Both the position numbers and the translations under genes were made by a program. A DNA stretch of 64,000 nucleotides from Oligoflexia bacterium (GTDB lineage Bacteria > Bdellovibrionota > UBA1018). The notes below the pieces were generated by a model. It had not been told where the DNA came from. It did no database searches and saw only the letters and a list, made by a program, of their open reading frames with translations. This document shows positions 19,272-28,163 of the stretch, piece after piece; position 1 is the stretch's first letter; each line of letters opens with the position of its first letter. The stretch is from NCBI GenBank assembly GCA_903895855.1, contig CAITVN010000215.1, positions 53,331-117,330 on the forward strand, given 5' to 3'.

Positions 19272-20489
19272 ATGAATGTCCTTGAGCCCACCACTTTCTT
19301 ACTTCGCTATCATGAAATCGCCATAAAAGGTGACAACCGGTCCTGGTTTGAAAAACGTCTTCTCGACAATGTGAATAAACTACTCGACCGCCACTTTGCG
19401 AAAGAAGGCCTTCCAAAACGGCCGTTTCGAACTTGGCGTGAGCACGGCCGTATTTTTGTTGAGGCGATTGACTCACCCGAACTTCGCGACGTTCTCATTT
19501 GTAACTTCGGAATGACCAGCTTCAGTCCTACCCACATTGTGCCCACCGACCTTTCAATTCTGAAAGATCGCGCCGTTGAAATTTGTGAGCAAATTTTCAA
19601 AACGCGATCGGCTGAGCAACTCAAGGGACTCACCTTTCGAGTTCTCACACGAAGAAGCGAAAAGGCGCTGAAAGAGACTTCTACCGAAATTGATTGTGAG
19701 GTTGGCTCAGCCATTCAACTCAAATTTCCTGAACTGAAAGTAGATTTGAAGAATGCGAAATTCACCCTAGGCATTGAGATTCGCAATCGAAGATCCTATA
19801 TTTGGACTGAAAAAGTAAAAACTCACGGGGGCCTTCCTGCTGCAACGCAAGGCCATCTATTAGCCCTACTTTCAGGCGGTATTGACTCACCAGTTGCTGC
19901 GATTCAACTCATCAAACGGGGCGCCATTTGCTCTTTTATTCATTTTTATGGTGCACCATTTATTGGTCCCGAAGCTCTCGAAAAAGTCATGGCGTTGGCC
20001 AAGATCGTCAATCGTTACCAGCCCAAACCCCAACCTGTCTACGTAGTGAGATTCGGAGAAATTCAAGAAGAAATTGCGAAGCTGGTTGACCCAAAAATGC
20101 TAACCCTTCTCTATCGGCGACTCATGTTTGGTATCGCTGAGAGAATTGCCGCCCAAATCAATGCGCAAGCTCTAGTGACAGGTGAAGCTCTCGGACAGGT
20201 CGCAAGCCAAACCCTTGATAATATCGAAAGTGTCAGCAGCGGTCGCGCCATTAGCATCTTGAGGCCTCTGATTGCTCACGATAAAGAAGAAATTGTTGAT
20301 CTGGCAAAGAAATTCAAAACTTATGAAACTTCAATCATTGAGTCGGCCGATTGCTGCACTTTATTTGCTGACCGCCACCCAATGATTCGTTGTTCGATTG
20401 AAAAAATTCTCAAAGTCGAAGAGCTGATCAGTCTAGAATCATTGATACAAAAAGGGCTAGAAAACACAGTAGCGGCTTCAGCCACCTAG
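19272..20489 (+). CDS. thiI: tRNA 4-thiouridine synthetase ThiI, rhodanese-less form
   Basis: This 405-residue protein has a ferredoxin-like/THUMP N-terminus (about residues 1-170) and a PP-loop ATPase with LLSGGIDSPVAAIQLIKRG near residue 195. It ends soon after ADCCTLFADRHP, which holds the cysteine pair of this region. The C-terminal rhodanese domain of the E. coli enzyme is missing, as in the shorter ThiI proteins of Bacillus. It thiolates U8 of tRNA using sulfur from a cysteine desulfurase. The neighbouring desulfurase gene fits that role. ATG at 19272 gives MNVLEPTTFLLRYHEIAIKG, the expected beginning. Confidence 0.93.
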   Translation: MNVLEPTTFLLRYHEIAIKGDNRSWFEKRLLDNVNKLLDRHFAKEGLPKRPFRTWREHGRIFVEAIDSPELRDVLICNFGMTSFSPTHIVPTDLSILKDRAVEICEQIFKTRSAEQLKGLTFRVLTRRSEKALKETSTEIDCEVGSAIQLKFPELKVDLKNAKFTLGIEIRNRRSYIWTEKVKTHGGLPAATQGHLLALLSGGIDSPVAAIQLIKRGAICSFIHFYGAPFIGPEALEKVMALAKIVNRYQPKPQPVYVVRFGEIQEEIAKLVDPKMLTLLYRRLMFGIAERIAAQINAQALVTGEALGQVASQTLDNIESVSSGRAISILRPLIAHDKEEIVDLAKKFKTYETSIIESADCCTLFADRHPMIRCSIEKILKVEELISLESLIQKGLENTVAASAT

Positions 20490-20515
20490 TCCGTTGTCAC
20501 CACCATATTTTTGTC

Positions 20516-21175
20516 TTATTTTCTAGCAATCTCTTTGAGCTTGCTAACGATTGGATCAGACTTCCAGTCCTGGGTTCCCACCCATTTCATCGCGATCTTA
20601 CCCTGACCGTTGATTGCGTAGGTTTCAGGAAACTGAAAACTGCCAAAAGTTTCGGGAATTTCCATGGCAGTATCAATGAGCGAAATCGCATTCGCCGGCA
20701 AATCAGAATCTTTTAATATCTTGCTTGCCGAATCCCAGGATGAATCAAGACTCACCGCAATCCAGGAAATTCCTAGAGACTCAAGGTCTTTGGCCGCCTT
20801 CAACCATTGCGGAATTTCGTCAATACAAGGCGCACACCAACTCGCCCAAAAATGAAGCACCACAGGCTTAGAAGCATAATCTGAAAGCTTGACTTCTTTA
20901 CCCTTTGAATCTTTCAACTTAAAATCTGGCGCTTGCTGAAGCACCTTGATTTCGGCCACAGCATTTCCAGCCAAAGTTTGCTGAGAATTTGCGCCCGGAG
21001 CATTCACCGTGGCTCCGACAGTTGCCCTACCCTGAGAGGTATTTAGGCCAGCTGCAACTTGCGTATTCTTAGACGCAGAATCAAAACATCCACCTACTAG
21101 AATAGACAATGCACCCATCATCACAATCACTGCCAAACCGCTGAATTTCGTCAAACCGTGCGATAAAATAGTCAC
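20516..21175 (-). CDS. TlpA/ResA-like thioredoxin-fold lipoprotein
   Basis: This 219-residue protein has an N-terminal hydrophobic segment ending in the lipobox LVGGC at Cys30, so it is probably a membrane-anchored lipoprotein. After a low-complexity linker comes a thioredoxin fold with the redox motif WASWCAPCIDEIP, preceded by APDFKLKDSKGKEVKLSDYA. Proteins of this type reduce or isomerise disulfides outside the cytoplasm, for example during cytochrome c maturation. No cytochrome genes are near. It is convergent with thiI. Confidence 0.88.
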   Translation of the reverse strand: MTILSHGLTKFSGLAVIVMMGALSILVGGCFDSASKNTQVAAGLNTSQGRATVGATVNAPGANSQQTLAGNAVAEIKVLQQAPDFKLKDSKGKEVKLSDYASKPVVLHFWASWCAPCIDEIPQWLKAAKDLESLGISWIAVSLDSSWDSASKILKDSDLPANAISLIDTAMEIPETFGSFQFPETYAINGQGKIAMKWVGTQDWKSDPIVSKLKEIARK

Positions 21176-21316
21176 TTTTATTAAACCTCTCTAGTGTCAA
21201 ATTTAAATCAGCCATAAGATAATCATGTAACCCCTTTTTTTTCAACAAGTTATGTCTCACACAGCACACCAAATCAGACGCTTGCAGGTTCTCAAATAAT
21301 TACTCATAATAGGGGT

Positions 21317-21844
21317 ATGAATCCAGCCCTCGTACTGAATGCGGGCTTCGAACCATTACACATTGTTTCATGGCAAAAAGCCATGCAGCTACTCTTCCAG
21401 GGCAAAGTCGAAGTCATAGAAGAATACGACCGTGAAGTGAGAACAGTGAGAGTTTCCTTTAGGCTCCCCTCTGTGCTTCGGCTCATTGATTACATCCCAA
21501 CAAAGAAGAAAAGGCAGATTGTTCGCTTTTCAAGAACAAATGTCTTCATCCGCGATAGGCACACCTGCCAATACTGCGGACAAAAGTTCCAAAAAAACCA
21601 CCTTACGCTAGACCATGTGGTTCCCGTTGTTCAAGGCGGTGGACGATCATGGTCAAACATGGTGACCGCTTGCAAGACCTGCAACCAAAAAAAGGGGGGA
21701 AGAACCCCCGCTCAAGCTGGAATGAAGCTACTCATGACGCCCCGGCAGCCCACTTGGCTTCCTGCAACCTCATTTCGACTCGAAGTGGTGATTTGTCATC
21801 AATCTTGGAAACTCTACCTTGAGAAGAGAACCGAGTACGGTTAG
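21317..21844 (+). CDS. HNH endonuclease-family protein
   Basis: This 175-residue protein contains a complete HNH motif. RDRHTCQYCGQKFQKNHLTL gives the first zinc Cys pair, DHVVPVVQGGGRSWSNMV the His-Asn part, and ACKTCNQKKGGRTP the second Cys pair. The N-terminus (MNPALVLNAGFEPLHIVSW) is conserved in a widespread chromosomal group of such proteins, whose DNA target is unknown. AGGGGT precedes the ATG. It ends 3 bases before the next gene, so the two may be cotranscribed. No restriction partner genes are present. Confidence 0.88.
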   Translation: MNPALVLNAGFEPLHIVSWQKAMQLLFQGKVEVIEEYDREVRTVRVSFRLPSVLRLIDYIPTKKKRQIVRFSRTNVFIRDRHTCQYCGQKFQKNHLTLDHVVPVVQGGGRSWSNMVTACKTCNQKKGGRTPAQAGMKLLMTPRQPTWLPATSFRLEVVICHQSWKLYLEKRTEYG

Positions 21845-21847
21845 CCT

Positions 21848-23422
21848 GTGACAACCTTGATAAAGTTCTCAAAAAAGAAAAAATCTAGACCCACTAACCC
21901 CTCTACGAGCGAGAAACCCTTTGATCGCCACTTAGAACTCATTTGGGATTTCATCTATTCTATCGTTTGGAATCAACGTGGGGCTCGAGCCATCTTTAAG
22001 ATAGAAACCCGAAAAATTTCGCACTTCAGAACCGTCAGACATGTCCAATCAGAAACCCCTGACTTTCAAAGAAATTGGATCCTCAAGCAGACGTGGGAAG
22101 TGCTATCCAAGAACTATGACTCTCATCAGAAAAAACTATCAGCCTCTGAGCAAGTCATGCTCGATTCTCTTTTTGAACCCGAACTGAGGCTAAAAAACTT
22201 TGAATCGTATTTTCATCGCCTGAACCTAAAAGAAAAAGCGGTGCTGCTCTTTCGTGACAAATACGGTTTTTCAACCTCAGAAGTGGCGTCAATTCTGAGT
22301 ATTTCCGAAGGTTCTCTGAAGCTTTTGAGGCAAGAAGCCCTCAGTTCGGTAGAACAGTGGATTTGGCCCTCACTGGTCGACAAATTCGCATTAAGTTCGC
22401 CCGATAGGTCAAGCGCTGCAAACGCCGTATTTTCTCTGAATATCTCCCCCGTAGAACAGCAACCGCCTTCGTTTAACTGCTCGCAGCTGGAGAATTCAAT
22501 CTGTGATCTCATCGATGGAACCCTAAGACCTGTTGTACGGGAAAATGCATTAAAACACCTCGATAATTGCCCTGCGTGCCAGAAATATTTTAAACACCTT
22601 CAATCAATCATGACGGCATTGAAAAACATCAAAAGGCACCCACTTCCGGTCCACCTCGCCCAAACAAAAAGACCAGAAAACTCTAGCCAACTACTCAAAC
22701 TTCAGTTGAGAAGAATATCAGAGTCCGGCCGCTTTAAGCTCCTCACGCGAACAGTGATTGAAGGAACCACCCTATGTGCTGTAATTATCGCGGGATTCGC
22801 CATACTTCCCAAAATACCGTCACTCTTTGTAAAAAAATCTTCATCTGAAGTCTGGAATTATGAACTGAAAGACCTGCTCAGCCCGAATCAAAACAGTCCA
22901 TCAAAAGACAAACAAGCCGCGATTCAATCCGCGGCCATCATTAACCCAACTGGCGGAATGAATCTAATCGATGACCATGAATCTGTTGATGAGTTCGAGG
23001 AAGACGCCGTTGACGAAGCTGAGTCTGAAGATATTTCAAAAATCATCGCAAAGAGCGGCGAAATTTGGCGATTTAATTTTAAATCACACACCCCAAGCGA
23101 GCTGAAAACCCGGGTAATCACACGTATCGAAAAACTCTCCAATCACCTAAATCAAAAAGATTTTAAGATCTCTGAAGTGCCGGGAGGCATCCAAATCGAC
23201 CTAATCGCACCGACCAAAGTAACTCAAGACATCTTTAATGACCTTACTCGCGACGGGGCAGACCAATTACTCCGGGCATCTGCAGATCAAAAAACGACAA
23301 AGCTTACAGCAGGCATATTAACCTCCTCTGAAGGAAGTGAGTTTACCTGGTACAGAAACAAATCAAAAAAACCGATTCCTCAGGGCTCGGCACGTATCGT
23401 TTTTTGGCTCTCGCAAATATAA
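21848..23422 (+). CDS. Apparent fusion of ECF sigma-like region and membrane anti-sigma factor
   Basis: This 524-residue protein looks composite. The first ~190 residues resemble an ECF sigma factor, with a weak region 2 and a region-4 helix-turn-helix (LNLKEKAVLLFRDKYGFSTS, then EVASILSISEGSLKLLRQEA). Residues ~205-250 resemble a zinc-binding anti-sigma domain (CSQLENSICDLIDG, then HLDNCPACQKYF). A membrane segment follows near residue 310 (GTTLCAVIIAGFAILPKIP), then an acidic linker and a C-terminal extracytoplasmic domain of about 130 residues. The start is GTG at 21848, 3 bases after the HNH stop. A single-chain sigma/anti-sigma switch is my inference. The sigma part may be degenerate. 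Confidence 0.7.
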   Translation: MTTLIKFSKKKKSRPTNPSTSEKPFDRHLELIWDFIYSIVWNQRGARAIFKIETRKISHFRTVRHVQSETPDFQRNWILKQTWEVLSKNYDSHQKKLSASEQVMLDSLFEPELRLKNFESYFHRLNLKEKAVLLFRDKYGFSTSEVASILSISEGSLKLLRQEALSSVEQWIWPSLVDKFALSSPDRSSAANAVFSLNISPVEQQPPSFNCSQLENSICDLIDGTLRPVVRENALKHLDNCPACQKYFKHLQSIMTALKNIKRHPLPVHLAQTKRPENSSQLLKLQLRRISESGRFKLLTRTVIEGTTLCAVIIAGFAILPKIPSLFVKKSSSEVWNYELKDLLSPNQNSPSKDKQAAIQSAAIINPTGGMNLIDDHESVDEFEEDAVDEAESEDISKIIAKSGEIWRFNFKSHTPSELKTRVITRIEKLSNHLNQKDFKISEVPGGIQIDLIAPTKVTQDIFNDLTRDGADQLLRASADQKTTKLTAGILTSSEGSEFTWYRNKSKKPIPQGSARIVFWLSQI

Positions 23423-23466
23423 ACCCTAGTATTCCGAGCAGCACGATCCCAGCCCCAGCTGTGAAT

Positions 23467-23501
23467 AAAAAAAAGCCCCTCAGACGAACCGTCCAAGGGG
23501 C
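23467..23501 (-). terminator. Rho-independent terminator after rplQ
   Basis: On the minus strand GCCCCTTGGACG and CGTCTGAGGGGC form a 12-bp stem with two G-T pairs and a 3-base loop, followed by a run of eight T. It lies 27 bases after the rplQ stop and should end the S10-spc-alpha transcript. On the plus strand there is no T run directly after the stem. Confidence 0.88.
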
Positions 23502-23527
23502 CTCTCAAATTTTTACCTATCCACGAC

Positions 23528-24031
23528 CTACTTAGCCTTCTTTTCCTCGACCTTTTCAGTCTTTTTCTTCGAAGAAAACATCTTCTTAAAACGAGCTAAT
23601 GGATCTGGCGTCGCCACTTCTTCCGAAGCCGAAGTTTTGAGGCTCTTTGGAGCCTTCTTTCTCTTAAGCTCAGGATGATCAACTAATTCGATCAACGCCA
23701 TCTCAGCCGCATCTCCCCAACGGGTGTCACTCAGCTTTAAAACTCGTGTATAACCACCATCTCTGGCCTTATACCGACTCGACAACTCACCAAACAGCTT
23801 CTGCACAACATCCCTGTCCCGAGTCCTGTCGAACGCAAGTCGCTTAGCTGCCATCGAATCCTTCTTGCCCAGCGTGATCAATCGATCGACGACTCGTCTG
23901 ACCTCTTTGGCCTTCTGAACCGAAGTGATCATCTGCTCACCCTTGATGAGTGAGTTAGCCATGTTCCTAAACATAGCCATCCTGTGCGAAGTATTTCTAC
24001 CAAATTTTCTACCGTCTACTGCATGTCTCAT
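23528..24031 (-). CDS. rplQ: 50S ribosomal protein L17
   Basis: [21 protein letters not shown], then [20 protein letters not shown], is the L17 N-terminus that binds 23S rRNA. At 167 residues it is longer than the usual ~120. The extra 45 residues at the C-terminus are Lys/Glu/Ser-rich ([19 protein letters not shown]) and probably disordered. It is the last gene of the superoperon, 12 bases after rpoA, and a strong terminator follows it. Confidence 0.96.
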   Translation of the reverse strand: MRHAVDGRKFGRNTSHRMAMFRNMANSLIKGEQMITSVQKAKEVRRVVDRLITLGKKDSMAAKRLAFDRTRDRDVVQKLFGELSSRYKARDGGYTRVLKLSDTRWGDAAEMALIELVDHPELKRKKAPKSLKTSASEEVATPDPLARFKKMFSSKKKTEKVEEKKAK

Positions 24032-24043
24032 AATTCACCTAAA

Positions 24044-25126
24044 TTAATCTTCCGAATCATCATCTGATTCGTCAAATTCCTCGTCTTTGGCTCTCTCGCC
24101 GCTAAGCTTACTCTCATCAACATCTGAATCTGCTGGTTTAGGGGGCTGTGATGGCGCAACAAACCCATCTAGCTTCATTCCTAAGCTCAAACCCATCTCT
24201 GAAAGAATATCTTTGATCTCGTTAAGAGATTTTCGACCAAAGTTTTTGGTTTTTAACATCTCGGCTTCAGTTTTCTGAACGAGTTCGTAAATATACTTAA
24301 TTGAAGCATTTTGAAGGCAATTCGCAGACCTAACCGAAAGTTCAAGCTCTTCAACCGACCTATATAGGTTAGGGTTAAATTGCGGTGCACCTTCATCTTT
24401 AGTCTGAACAACAGGCTCGGGCTCTTCTTCAAAATTCAAGAACACTGAAAGCTGATCCTTCAAAATTTTAGAACCGAGAGCGACTGCATCCTCAGGATGA
24501 ACAGAGCTATCGGTCCACACCTCAAAAGTCAGCTTATCAAAATCAGTTCGCTGTCCAACCCGACTCTGCGTAACTGTATAATTAACACGGCGGATAGGCG
24601 AAAAGAAACTATCAATAGGAACCCAACCGATCCCCAAATCATCTGCCTTATTGTTTTCAGCCGAAACATAGCCTCTTCCCCGGGACACGCGAAGCTCACC
24701 CTTAAGTTTGCCTCCAGCTCCCAAAGTGGCAACAACCTGATCCGGATTCAAGATTTCAGCCTGAGCGCCAGTATTCAGATCAGAAGCGCGAACAACACAG
24801 GGTCCTACTTTGTCGACAGTCATGATGACCACTTCTGAGTGCAACCTGAAACGTACTTCCTTCAAATTCAGTATAATTTCAGCCACATCTTCGGTCACAT
24901 CCGGCATCGCCGTAAATTCGTGAACTACGCCTTCGATCTTCACTGCGGTTACTGCTGCCCCTTGAAGAGAAGACAACAAGACCCTGCGAAGTGAATTTCC
25001 TAACGTTAAACCGAACCCTCTTTCGAGAGGCTTCGCAACAAATTTGCCATAACCTGTACTTAAAGACTCTTTATCAACATCAAGCGCCTTCGGCTTGATA
25101 AGATCTCTCCAGTTTTTCTCTAACAT
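24044..25126 (-). CDS. rpoA: RNA polymerase alpha subunit
   Basis: The N-terminal domain is clear ([20 protein letters not shown], then [20 protein letters not shown]), followed by the linker and the C-terminal DNA/activator-binding domain ([20 protein letters not shown], with [15 protein letters not shown]). At 360 residues it is longer than the typical ~330. The surplus is a Pro-rich then strongly acidic tail ending [11 protein letters not shown]. RpoA nucleates polymerase assembly. It follows rpsD after a 134-base gap with no terminator that I can see. Confidence 0.97.
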   Translation of the reverse strand: MLEKNWRDLIKPKALDVDKESLSTGYGKFVAKPLERGFGLTLGNSLRRVLLSSLQGAAVTAVKIEGVVHEFTAMPDVTEDVAEIILNLKEVRFRLHSEVVIMTVDKVGPCVVRASDLNTGAQAEILNPDQVVATLGAGGKLKGELRVSRGRGYVSAENNKADDLGIGWVPIDSFFSPIRRVNYTVTQSRVGQRTDFDKLTFEVWTDSSVHPEDAVALGSKILKDQLSVFLNFEEEPEPVVQTKDEGAPQFNPNLYRSVEELELSVRSANCLQNASIKYIYELVQKTEAEMLKTKNFGRKSLNEIKDILSEMGLSLGMKLDGFVAPSQPPKPADSDVDESKLSGERAKDEEFDESDDDSED

Positions 25127-25260
25127 CGAATTTCCTTACCTTTCAACTGCCAACTCTCGTCTTAGTCTCCACCAAGCCAATGCGAGTCCGTCTAATGCCC
25201 CGGGCAAAATAACCCAGAGCACATTTTTGCTCTACTCCTTCAAAGCAAAAACTAGAAAAC

Positions 25261-25887
25261 TTATTTCGAATACAATTCTACGACCAAGCGCTCTTCAAGA
25301 GGAATCGTTACATCATCCCGTGTAGGCAGGTCTCTGACGCGTCCTTTAAGAGAGGCCGCATCTAGCTCAAGCCATTGTGGAATTTCACGTCTCTTGACTG
25401 ACTCAAGAGCAGAAAGAATTCTCGGTATATTCCTACTTGACTCACGAACTTCAAGTAAGTCACCCTTTCCGACCATAAAGGAAGGAATGTCAACCCTCTT
25501 ACCGTTGATTGAAAAGTGCCCATGTCTAACTAACTGCCTAGCCTCAGCCCTTGAATTGGCGAAACCAGCGCGATAAGCAACGTTATCCAACCGTCTCTCT
25601 AACATTGAAAGCATGTTAGCTCCAGTAATTCCCTTACGGCGCTCTGCCTCTTCAAAAACTCCACGAAACTGTCCTTCAAGCAAACCGTACATTCTCTTGA
25701 TCTTCTGCTTCTCGCGAAGCTGAAGGCCATACTCAGAAAACTTAATCCGACCTTGTCCGTGCTGCCCAGGTGGATAAGCACGCCTCTCAAAAGAACACTT
25801 CTCCGAGAAACAACGGTCACCCTTCAAGAATAACTTTTGATTTTCCCGCCGACAAATCCGACAAACTGCTCCAGAATACCTAGCCAT
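25261..25887 (-). CDS. rpsD: 30S ribosomal protein S4
   Basis: [16 protein letters not shown] plus [19 protein letters not shown] is the S4 N-terminus with four cysteines (C-x2-C ... C-x4-C), so this is a zinc-binding form. The S4 RNA-binding domain follows ([20 protein letters not shown], then [16 protein letters not shown]). The length of 208 is normal. S4 is a primary 16S-binding protein and in many bacteria represses the alpha operon. It sits 5 bases after rpsK. Confidence 0.97.
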   Translation of the reverse strand: MARYSGAVCRICRRENQKLFLKGDRCFSEKCSFERRAYPPGQHGQGRIKFSEYGLQLREKQKIKRMYGLLEGQFRGVFEEAERRKGITGANMLSMLERRLDNVAYRAGFANSRAEARQLVRHGHFSINGKRVDIPSFMVGKGDLLEVRESSRNIPRILSALESVKRREIPQWLELDAASLKGRVRDLPTRDDVTIPLEERLVVELYSK

Positions 25888-25892
25888 ACAAA

Positions 25893-26330
25893 CTACACCC
25901 TTCTTCTCTTAGGAGGCCTACAACCGTTATGTGGAATTGGCGTGACATCTTCAATGTACGTCACCCTAACTCCCGCAGATGCTATTGCCCGCAGTGCCGA
26001 CTCACGCCCAGCACCAGGTCCACTGACGAAAACTTGTGCAGACCGCAGTCCGCTTTCAAACGCTCGCCTAGCCGCATCTTCAGCTGCCACCTGCGCTGCA
26101 AAAGGAGTATTCTTTCTAGATCCACGAAAGCCCTTTCCACCTGCACTAGCCCAGCAAACTGCATTCCCCATCGTATCCGTCACCGTAACGATAGTATTAT
26201 TAAAAGAAGACAATACATGAATGTTTCCGGTAGAAACTGACTTCTTGCCCTTCTTAACTTTCTTAACAGTACCTTCAGCTACAACTGCAGGTGCCGCCTC
26301 TTTTTTTATTTCAGTCTTTTGCTCGCTCAT
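25893..26330 (-). CDS. rpsK: 30S ribosomal protein S11
   Basis: The S11 core ([20 protein letters not shown], then [15 protein letters not shown] and [13 protein letters not shown]) ends with the conserved [13 protein letters not shown]. The protein is 145 residues. The first ~30 ([20 protein letters not shown]) are a Lys/Ala/Glu-rich extension not found in E. coli S11. It lies in the 30S platform at the mRNA exit and follows rpsM by 21 bases. Confidence 0.96.
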   Translation of the reverse strand: MSEQKTEIKKEAAPAVVAEGTVKKVKKGKKSVSTGNIHVLSSFNNTIVTVTDTMGNAVCWASAGGKGFRGSRKNTPFAAQVAAEDAARRAFESGLRSAQVFVSGPGAGRESALRAIASAGVRVTYIEDVTPIPHNGCRPPKRRRV

Positions 26331-26351
26331 TTTAAATTACCTCAGAAAACC

Positions 26352-26735
26352 TTATTTCATCGCCTTAACAGACTTCTTACCAGCAATCGCAACAGCAGGG
26401 CCTTTTCTAGTCCTAGCGTTCGAGTGCGTTCTTTGGCCTCTTACAGGGAGACCTCTACGATGACGTACCCCTCTGTAGCAACCAAGATCAACCAATCGTT
26501 TAATATTTAGACTGATCTCTCTTCGAAGATCTCCTTCAACCTTAAGAGTCCGGTCGATAATCTCTCGAATTTTCGCCACTTCGGCTTCGGTCAATTGATC
26601 TGATTTTTTATCCAGACCAATACCAGCTTCGTCCAACATTTTTTTCGACGTAGTTTTACCAACACCAAAAATGTAAGTCAAAGCGACCTCCATTCTCTTA
26701 TTTCTAGGAAGATCTACTCCCGCTATCCGTGCCAC
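26352..26735 (-). CDS. rpsM: 30S ribosomal protein S13
   Basis: [20 protein letters not shown], then [14 protein letters not shown] and [20 protein letters not shown], identify S13 in the head of the small subunit, contacting the P-site tRNA and 50S bridge. The C-terminus ends in a basic [21 protein letters not shown] tail. The length of 127 is slightly above E. coli S13. It lies in the order infA-rpmJ-rpsM-rpsK, as in most bacteria. Confidence 0.97.
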   Translation of the reverse strand: MARIAGVDLPRNKRMEVALTYIFGVGKTTSKKMLDEAGIGLDKKSDQLTEAEVAKIREIIDRTLKVEGDLRREISLNIKRLVDLGCYRGVRHRRGLPVRGQRTHSNARTRKGPAVAIAGKKSVKAMK

Positions 26736-26761
26736 AAAAATACCTACCTTTCAAATCTGAA

Positions 26762-26875
26762 TTAACCTTGACGCTGTTTATGTCGTGGATTTGCGCAAAT
26801 TATCCTAACAACACCCTGACGTCTAACAACTTTACACTTTTCACAAATTTTCTTTACTGATGCTCTTACTTTCAT
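26762..26875 (-). CDS. rpmJ: 50S ribosomal protein L36
   Basis: The 37-residue [20 protein letters not shown], then [17 protein letters not shown], is L36 with the zinc ligands C-x2-C ... C-x4-H. The ORF track opens at 26956 inside infA, but the ATG at 26875 with GAGAGGAACAA upstream is the family start. Confidence 0.96.
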   Translation of the reverse strand: MKVRASVKKICEKCKVVRRQGVVRIICANPRHKQRQG

Positions 26876-26915
26876 TTGTTCCTCTCTATTACTCAAAATT
26901 AAATTTTTTCCAAAT

Positions 26916-27134
26916 TTATTTTGCTCTGTAAGTGATCCTTCCGCGAGACAAGTCATAAGGCGACAATTCCACTGTCACTTTATCGCCAGGAAGTATCTTA
27001 ATATAAAACATCCTCATTTTTCCGGAAATATGAGCCAAAATTTTATGGCCGTTAGGTAGTTCAACCTTAAACATTGCATTAGGCAATGGCTCAAGAACAG
27101 TACCCTCAACCTGAATGGTTTCTTCCTTCGACAT
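26916..27134 (-). CDS. infA: Translation initiation factor IF-1
   Basis: This 72-residue S1-like OB-fold protein ([20 protein letters not shown], then [20 protein letters not shown]) is IF-1, which binds the ribosomal A site during initiation. GGAG lies 11 bases upstream of the ATG. It is separated from adk by 385 bases where map often sits in other bacteria. Confidence 0.96.
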   Translation of the reverse strand: MSKEETIQVEGTVLEPLPNAMFKVELPNGHKILAHISGKMRMFYIKILPGDKVTVELSPYDLSRGRITYRAK

Positions 27135-27519
27135 TTTTCACCAAACTCCAAAAAAACTTTTCAACAACCCGTACAAAAACCCACAGACCTTTTTAGGCAT
27201 CTCCACCAGATACTCAATTCGAGCAACAAGTGATACTCAGCAAAAACGGTGGTCCACCCGTCACTTAACACTCTTGTTCTACAACTTCCAGCATTTTACC
27301 ATTGGCATAAAGGCTAGAACCACTTCGACCTACACTAGCATTCGATTGCACCGAATTGCGAAGTTTATCGGTTTAGGTTCTTTGCGAAGAGTTACTCCAA
27401 TCCCATGACTGACGAACTCCCTTAACACGCTGAATCCCTGACCTTCAACATAATTCTACACTGAACAACCGATATCAGAACTCAATTTTCTTCAACTCAC
27501 GTTTCGAAGCCGAAATTGC
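27135..27519. other. 385-base gap between adk and infA
   Basis: No known gene is seen here. map, which commonly lies between adk and infA, is absent and I see no remnant. The minus strand has a 20-codon open frame at 27138-27200 (MPKKVCGFLYGLLKSFFGVW) ending 3 bases before infA, whose reality is uncertain. A GGTGGACCACC near-palindrome (27249-27259) is followed on the minus strand by GTTTTTG but is too tight to be a good terminator. A promoter for infA onward could lie here, but I cannot point to a convincing one. Confidence 0.5.
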
Positions 27520-28161
27520 CTAAGAAACCAACTTAGAAATTTTTTCAAAAACCACGGTAGGATCCAACGAGGCGTCAATCTTCACCAACAGGCCCCTCTT
27601 TTCATAATAGCCTGCAACGGGCTCCGTCTGCTCCCGATACACCTGAAGGCGTTTCTTAATAATCTCTGGCTTGTCATCATCTCTTTGAATAGTGAGTCCA
27701 CCGCACTTATCACACTTGTCCGTGACCTTAGTTGGCGAAAAACTAATGTGATACATAGCACTACAACTAGAACAAGTCCTTCTACCCGTTAAACGGTTCA
27801 AAAGCTCATTTTCATCAATACTAAATAAAACTACTTTACCTACGGCTTTGCCAGACTTCTTCAACATCTCACTCAAAGATTCTGCTTGTGAAACCGTTCT
27901 CGGAAAGCCATCCAAAATGAAGCCCCGCTCACAATCACTATTCAATACTCGCTCATGAATGAGATCAACAACCAGCTGATCTGGAACCAACGCCCCACGA
28001 TTCATGTAATCTTTGGCCTTAATACCCAGGTCGGTGTTTCCGGTGATCGCTGTTCTCAGCATGTCTCCAGTAGAGAGCTGCGGCCAGCCCCTCTCAGCAG
28101 AGACTTTCTTAGCTTGGGTTCCCTTACCTGATCCCGGAGGGCCTAAAAAAATAACTATCAT
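27520..28161 (-). CDS. adk: Adenylate kinase
   Basis: The P-loop GPPGSGKGTQAKKVS opens this 213-residue enzyme. FILDGFPRTVSQAESL and the lid domain with CSSCSAMY and CDKCGG follow. The four lid cysteines make this a zinc-containing long-form adenylate kinase. It balances ATP, ADP and AMP. It starts 2 bases after secY, in the usual secY-adk order. Confidence 0.97.
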   Translation of the reverse strand: MIVIFLGPPGSGKGTQAKKVSAERGWPQLSTGDMLRTAITGNTDLGIKAKDYMNRGALVPDQLVVDLIHERVLNSDCERGFILDGFPRTVSQAESLSEMLKKSGKAVGKVVLFSIDENELLNRLTGRRTCSSCSAMYHISFSPTKVTDKCDKCGGLTIQRDDDKPEIIKKRLQVYREQTEPVAGYYEKRGLLVKIDASLDPTVVFEKISKLVS

Positions 28162-28163
28162 TT

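Noticed and set aside
25127-25260. AGAGCA/TGCTCT hairpin between rpsD and rpoA
   Set aside because: It is a small stem with no T run; no promoter or terminator could be supported.
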